DNA of 8,188 bases, taken from Planctomycetota bacterium. Lineage in GTDB: Bacteria > Planctomycetota > UBA8108. Below are positions 5,144 through 8,188 of the stretch, piece after piece. The notes under the pieces were generated by a model that was not told where the DNA came from, ran no database searches, and saw only the letters and a list, made by a program, of their open reading frames with translations. The stretch's first letter is position 1, and every line of letters begins with the position of its first letter. The stretch is from positions 1 to 8,188 of the forward strand of contig JAFGKN010000210.1 in the NCBI GenBank assembly GCA_016928605.1, in the 5' to 3' direction. Both the position numbers and the translations under genes were made by a program.

Positions 5144-6409
5144 ATGACGAGAATCACCGATCTTCGCGCCAGACAGATCTTCGACAGCCGCGGCAATCCC
5201 ACCGTCGAGGTGGACGTGAGACTGGATGGCGGCTTCCGTGGCCGAGCGGCGGTGCCCTCCGGCGCCTCCACCGGAGAGCACGAGGCGCTCGAGCTGCGCG
5301 ACGGCGGCAAGGCCTACATGGGCAAGGGCGTTCTCCAGGCCGTGGAGAACGTCAACGTCAAGATCCGCCCCGCCCTCGAGGGCCTCGACGCCTTGAGCCA
5401 GAAGGGCGTCGACGCCCGCATGCTCGAGCTCGACGGAACCCCCGGCAAGAAGAACCTGGGCGCCAACGCCATCCTCGGCGTCTCGATGGCCGTGGCGCGC
5501 GCCGCCGCGGCCTCCCGCGGCCTGCCGCTCTACGCGTATCTCGGAGGCATCAGCGCCTCCCGCATCCCCTGCCCGATGATGAACATCATCAACGGAGGGG
5601 CTCACGCCGACAACAACGTCGACATCCAGGAGTTCATGATCCTCCCCGCCGGCGCGAAGACCTTCACGGAAGCGATGCGCATGGGGACGGAGGTGTATCA
5701 CCACCTCAAGAAGGTGCTCTCCGCGAAGAAGCTCAACACGTCCGTCGGCGATGAGGGCGGATTCGCCCCGGATCTGAAGTCGAACGGAGAGGCGATCGAG
5801 GTCATCATCGAGGCCATCCAGGCGGCCGGCCTCAAGCCGGGAACGGACATCCGCATCTCGCTCGATGTCGCGGCCAGCGGCTTCCACAAGGAAGGCAAGT
5901 ACACCTTGGCCGCTGAGGGCAAGACCCTCGGCATCGACGAGATGATCGCGTTCTACGCGGCCATCCTCGACCGGTACGAGGAAACGATCTTCTCCATCGA
6001 GGATCCACTCGACGAGAACGACTGGAGTGGCTGGTCCAAGCTGACGGCCGCCCTCGGCCAGAGGACCTGCATCGTGGGCGACGACCTCCTCGTGACCAAC
6101 ATCGATCGGCTCCAGAAGGGCATCGACGAGCGGGCCGGCAACGCCATCCTCATCAAGCTCAACCAGATCGGAACCGTCTCGGAGACGCTCGCGACCATCG
6201 ATCTCGCCCGCCGCAACGGTCTGCGCTGGATCATATCCCACCGCTCGGGGGAGACCGAGGATGCCTTCATCTCCGACCTGGCGGTGGCCACCGAGTCCGG
6301 ACTGATCAAGACCGGCGCTCCCTGCCGGAGCGACCGCGTCGCGAAATACAACCAGCTCCTCCGGATCGAAGAGGAGCTCGGACGAGGAGCGGTCTATGGA
6401 ATCGGATAA
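5144..6409 (+). CDS. eno: Enolase (phosphopyruvate hydratase)
   Basis: Enolase interconverts 2-phosphoglycerate and phosphoenolpyruvate in glycolysis and gluconeogenesis. The 421-aa protein is complete and of normal length. Visible landmarks are ARQIFDSRGNPTVEVDV (9-25), the mobile loop VPSGASTGEHEALELRDGG (37-55), GGAHADNNVDIQEFM with His154 and Glu163, VGDEGGFAPDL with catalytic Glu204, Mg ligands Asp241 (LDVAAS), Glu286 (SIEDPLDENDW) and Asp313 (VGDDLLVTN), catalytic Lys338 (ILIKLNQIG), and SHRSGETEDAFISDLAV to IKTG with Lys389. One oddity is AASGF at 243-247, where the family usually has AASEF; this Glu is not a catalytic residue. ATG 5144 is chosen because the protein then begins MTRITDLRAR like other enolases; a TTG at 5096 would add 16 unconserved residues. 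It overlaps the next gene by 14 nt. Confidence 0.98.
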   Translation: MTRITDLRARQIFDSRGNPTVEVDVRLDGGFRGRAAVPSGASTGEHEALELRDGGKAYMGKGVLQAVENVNVKIRPALEGLDALSQKGVDARMLELDGTPGKKNLGANAILGVSMAVARAAAASRGLPLYAYLGGISASRIPCPMMNIINGGAHADNNVDIQEFMILPAGAKTFTEAMRMGTEVYHHLKKVLSAKKLNTSVGDEGGFAPDLKSNGEAIEVIIEAIQAAGLKPGTDIRISLDVAASGFHKEGKYTLAAEGKTLGIDEMIAFYAAILDRYEETIFSIEDPLDENDWSGWSKLTAALGQRTCIVGDDLLVTNIDRLQKGIDERAGNAILIKLNQIGTVSETLATIDLARRNGLRWIISHRSGETEDAFISDLAVATESGLIKTGAPCRSDRVAKYNQLLRIEEELGRGAVYGIG

Positions 6410-6710
6410 CCCGAAGCCCGATCGGGTCTTCTTCCGGGAGCTCTACTGGTTCGTCGTCATCTGCCTCGCGGGCGCGACGGTGGCGCTCGCGGTGCTGCCG
6501 CCCCGGGCCCGCAAGTACTGGACCATGGTGGAGCTCGAGGAGAGGATGCTCACCCGCAACAACGAGCTCCGCGAGGAAGCACGGGTGCTGAGAGCCCGCC
6601 GCCAGAGCCTGTCGGATCCCCTCTACCGCGGAGCGGTGATCCGGAAAATCCTCGGATTGAAGAAAAATTCCGAGGAATACCTCCAGAGCCCGGCGGATCC
6701 CATCCGATAA
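6396..6710 (+). CDS. ftsB: FtsB/DivIC-like septum formation initiator protein
   Basis: This 104-aa bitopic membrane protein has a short cytoplasmic N-terminus (1-15), one membrane helix (about 17-36, YWFVVICLAGATVALAVL), and a periplasmic heptad-like coiled coil (about 42-72). A C-terminal DPLYRGAVIRKILGLKKNSEEYL matches the DPxYIExxAREXLGL pattern of the DivIC/FtsB family. Such proteins bridge FtsL and FtsQ/DivIB in the divisome and help activate septal peptidoglycan synthesis. The ATG at 6396 has GAGGAG 6 nt upstream, inside eno, and the frames overlap by 14 nt, so the two are co-transcribed. The eno-ftsB neighbourhood is widespread in bacteria and supports the call. Sequence similarity in this family is weak, so FtsB and DivIC cannot be separated here. 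Confidence 0.88.
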   Translation: MESDNPKPDRVFFRELYWFVVICLAGATVALAVLPPRARKYWTMVELEERMLTRNNELREEARVLRARRQSLSDPLYRGAVIRKILGLKKNSEEYLQSPADPIR

Positions 6711-7037
6711 AGGGGGAGAGAGCCCGCAGGGAGCGAGGCGCCGTCTCCAGCCACCGCTGCCGGGCGATAGCCGGCCGGAGGGGTGGGGCCAGCGCCCTTG
6801 CGGCGCGCAAGCGCGTCGCTCTCCGCGTCCCGTCGCGGGCCGCCGCCCGCGCTCCCCGGCCGCCTGGACCGCCGAACAGGCGCGGATGGAGTCAGAAGGC
6901 GGCGCGGAGACCAGGCGAGCCCGCAAGTGCTGCTCCGAGCGGCCGAGGCGCCGGCGAGGCCGTGAATGCGCCGCAGGGACGCGGCGAGGAGAGGCCCGGC
7001 CCGAGGCGGCGCAGAGCCGGCAGAGAGAGAGGACCCG
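6711..7037 (+). other. Hairpin-rich 327-bp gap between ftsB and fliM
   Basis: No convincing gene lies here; the short frames at 6783-6965 and 6962-7147 are basic, proline-rich and unlike any family. Three inverted repeats follow one another. The first has GCCGG/CCGGC (6759-6763 with 6771-6775) inside CCACC/GGTGG (6751-6755 with 6782-6786). The second is CTTGCG/CGCAAG with a 3-nt loop (6797-6811). The third is CGCGGGC/GCCCGCG with a 4-nt loop (6834-6851). None has a T-run. They may end the eno-ftsB transcript with factor help or form a structured fliM leader. No sigma-28, sigma-54 or good sigma-70 promoter was found for fliM. Confidence 0.5.
6834..6851. other. Perfect 7-bp GC hairpin (possible terminator stem without T-tract)
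   Basis: CGCGGGC, loop CGCC, GCCCGCG. It is the most stable of the three hairpins after ftsB and is followed on the plus strand by CTCCCC rather than a T-run. The termination role is a guess from position only. Confidence 0.35.
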
Positions 7038-8188
7038 ATGAGCGAGCGCAGAGAGCGAGATCCAGCGGACGAGCAGCCCACCGGCACAGCCCCCACCCGC
7101 GATTCTCTCCAGAGCATCGAGCGCGACGAGCTCCTCGGCGCCGATGACATCCTCGACGCCGATGCGCTCCTCGACGCCGATGCGGCTCTCGAGGGCGCAG
7201 AAGCGGCCACCGACCGCGGAGAGAGCATCGACACCGATGCGCGCGAGATCGGCCGCGCGAGGCCCGAGCGCGAGGCTCATCTCGACGGGGCGGCGCTGCC
7301 CGAGCGCGAGGCTCGTCTCGACGGCGGCGCCCTTCTCGACACGGACGAGGGGGGGGATGATCCCGCCTCCGCGCGCGAGCCCGGATGGATCCCCTACGAC
7401 TTCCGGCGAAAGGCGGCCCATCTCACGGAGCGGGAGCTCGACAGGCTGGCGGAGCGCCAGCGCCGCGCTGCAGCTGCGGCCGCGGAGAAGCTGTCGCGGC
7501 TCCTGCGCACGCGGGTCCGGATCGACCCGGCATCGTTAGGGGTGCGCGAGTACTCCGAGTTCACGCAGAGCCTGCCCCAGCCGGGGAATGTCCATCTCGT
7601 TCAGTCCAGAGCGATCCCCTCGACCTTTCTCCTCTCCCTGACCCCGCGGCTCGTGCTCGCGATGCTCGAGAGGCTCCTCGGCGCTCCCGAGACCACCGAG
7701 CCGCCGCCGGAGCGGGCGCTGACTCCCCTCGAGGAGTCGATGTCGCAAGCCGTGGTGCGTCGCGTCCTGGAAGCGCTCGACGAAGGATGGCGCGCAGGCG
7801 CTCCGCTCGGGCTCGAGGTGCTCGAAACGGAGAGCCATCCGCTGCTCCTCCAGGTGAAGGAGCCGGACGCCCCGGTCCTCCTCATCTCCTTCCGGGTCGC
7901 CCTGAAGGGGGCATCCGGCGACGTGCAGATCGCGGTCCCCCAGGGAGCGCTTCTCGCGTTCCTCAGCGGATCGACGCGCTCCTGCTGCCGCGCCCCTTCG
8001 GCCGAGGCGGACAGCGGCGCGGACGATCCCGGCGCCGAGATCCTCGAGCGGATCGACTCGGTCGAGGTGGACTTGACCGCGGAGATCACTACGCGCCCCC
8101 TCCCCCTCCGAGCTCTGCTTGGGCTTCAGCCCGGCGATCTCATCGACACGGGCATCCCGCTCGATGCTGCCGTCAGCCTGCGCGTCGG
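7038..8188 (+). CDS. fliM: Flagellar motor switch protein FliM, 3'-truncated by the window edge
   Basis: FliM is the middle C-ring protein of the flagellar switch; it binds CheY-P, FliG and FliN. The 383 visible residues show the core opening at YDFRR (120-124), the FliM middle domain (about 120-310: YSEFTQSLPQPGNVHLV, STFLLSLTPRLVLAMLERLLG, LTPLEESMSQAVVRRVLEALDEGW, VLLISFRV), a linker, and the SpoA/FliN-like domain (342 onward: VEVDLTAEITTRPLPLRALLGLQPGDLID), cut at the edge. About 115 acidic residues precede the core, more than the usual 40-50, and they contain 6- and 12-residue tandem repeats. The family GGxG loop reads GAPE (215-218). ATG 7038 has AGAGG 5 nt upstream; an in-frame ATG at 6966, directly after a TGA, would add 24 basic residues. 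The stop lies beyond 8188. Confidence 0.92.
   Translation, partial: MSERRERDPADEQPTGTAPTRDSLQSIERDELLGADDILDADALLDADAALEGAEAATDRGESIDTDAREIGRARPEREAHLDGAALPEREARLDGGALLDTDEGGDDPASAREPGWIPYDFRRKAAHLTERELDRLAERQRRAAAAAAEKLSRLLRTRVRIDPASLGVREYSEFTQSLPQPGNVHLVQSRAIPSTFLLSLTPRLVLAMLERLLGAPETTEPPPERALTPLEESMSQAVVRRVLEALDEGWRAGAPLGLEVLETESHPLLLQVKEPDAPVLLISFRVALKGASGDVQIAVPQGALLAFLSGSTRSCCRAPSAEADSGADDPGAEILERIDSVEVDLTAEITTRPLPLRALLGLQPGDLIDTGIPLDAAVSLRV
7133..7184 (+). repeat. 18-bp tandem repeat inside fliM (6-aa units)
   Basis: Three copies at period 18 begin at 7133, 7151 and 7169. The last two share 16 identical bases (CCTCGACGCCGATGCG); the first differs at three positions. They encode LLGADD, ILDADA and LLDADA, followed by a decayed ALEGAE. 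The period is a multiple of 3, so copy-number change would keep the frame. The segment lies in the N-terminal region where FliM normally carries its CheY-binding motif. Confidence 0.8.
7262..7324 (+). repeat. 36-bp tandem duplication inside fliM (12-aa units)
   Basis: A 27-base block starting GCCCGAGCGCGAGGCTC occurs at 7262-7288 and again at 7298-7324 with a single A-to-G difference, giving a 36-bp period. It encodes PEREAHLDGAAL and PEREARLDGGAL. The near identity suggests a recent duplication, and the period is twice that of the neighbouring 18-bp repeat. Confidence 0.8.

Noticed and set aside
4985..6241. 418-codon minus-strand frame opposite eno
   Set aside because: It is a shadow of enolase, whose active-site residues are complete on the plus strand.
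6744..6770. Sigma-28 flagellar promoter (GGCGATAG resembling the GCCGATAA -10)
   Set aside because: The -10 matches 6 of 8 bases, but no TAAAGTTT-like -35 lies at the required spacing and the motif falls in a hairpin loop.
6787..6801. Sigma-54 promoter before fliM
   Set aside because: A GG and a TTGC are present, but the GG-GC spacing is one base too long, and such matches are common in GC-rich DNA.
6783..6965. 60-codon ORF ending TGA directly before an in-frame ATG
   Set aside because: It is basic, proline-rich and low complexity, lies over strong hairpins, has no family match, and is likely chance in GC-rich spacer.
6711..7037. Cyclic-di-GMP (GEMM) riboswitch before fliM
   Set aside because: The position is attractive, but the conserved GCAAACC/GCAAAG core elements of the class are not visible; only generic hairpins are seen.
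6306..7421. 371-codon minus-strand frame across ftsB and the fliM start
   Set aside because: It is antisense to ftsB and fliM, low complexity, with no recognisable domain.

Overview
The window is GC-rich bacterial chromosome, roughly two-thirds G+C by eye, with dense housekeeping genes and no sign of mobile DNA, tRNA/rRNA or CRISPR. Eight protein genes are recognisable, five on the minus strand and three on the plus strand, diverging from a gap at 4798-5143. Taxonomy cannot be fixed from sequence alone. The SpoVG protein has a four-cysteine zinc ribbon inserted in its core, a form I associate with planctomycete-like and other PVC/FCB-type lineages. A DivIC/FtsB-type division protein and a flagellar motor gene fit a flagellated, FtsZ-dividing relative, for example an Eisenbacteria-like candidate phylum, better than a typical planctomycete. 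This placement is inference.

Minus strand, in transcription order: pssA (phosphatidylserine synthase), folK (folate pathway), panC (pantothenate synthetase), a possible 34-codon arginine-rich ORF, ispE (isoprenoid precursor kinase), then spoVG after a 276-bp gap. pssA to ispE looks like one operon for lipid, folate/CoA precursor and isoprenoid synthesis. Spacings are short, folK and panC overlap as TTGA, and panC and the small ORF overlap as ATGA. Several starts are GTG or TTG placed by Shine-Dalgarno sequences rather than by the longest reading frame. The ispE-spoVG order matches a linkage known in Firmicutes and other phyla, but the gap between them holds two hairpins, so spoVG may be controlled separately. 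Positions 1-207 hold no recognisable gene.

Plus strand: eno (enolase) has a good sigma-70-type promoter just upstream. It overlaps by 14 nt an ftsB/divIC-like septum gene with one membrane helix and a coiled coil. A 327-bp hairpin-rich gap follows, then the 5' part of fliM (flagellar motor switch protein), which runs off the right edge.

The most unusual features are the acidic, repeat-bearing N-terminal extension of FliM, which may multiply the CheY-binding motif; the loss of FliM's GGxG motif; the 200-residue low-complexity tail on the zinc-ribbon SpoVG; and a 9-bp inverted repeat in the divergent promoter region. I found no clearly new multi-gene system.
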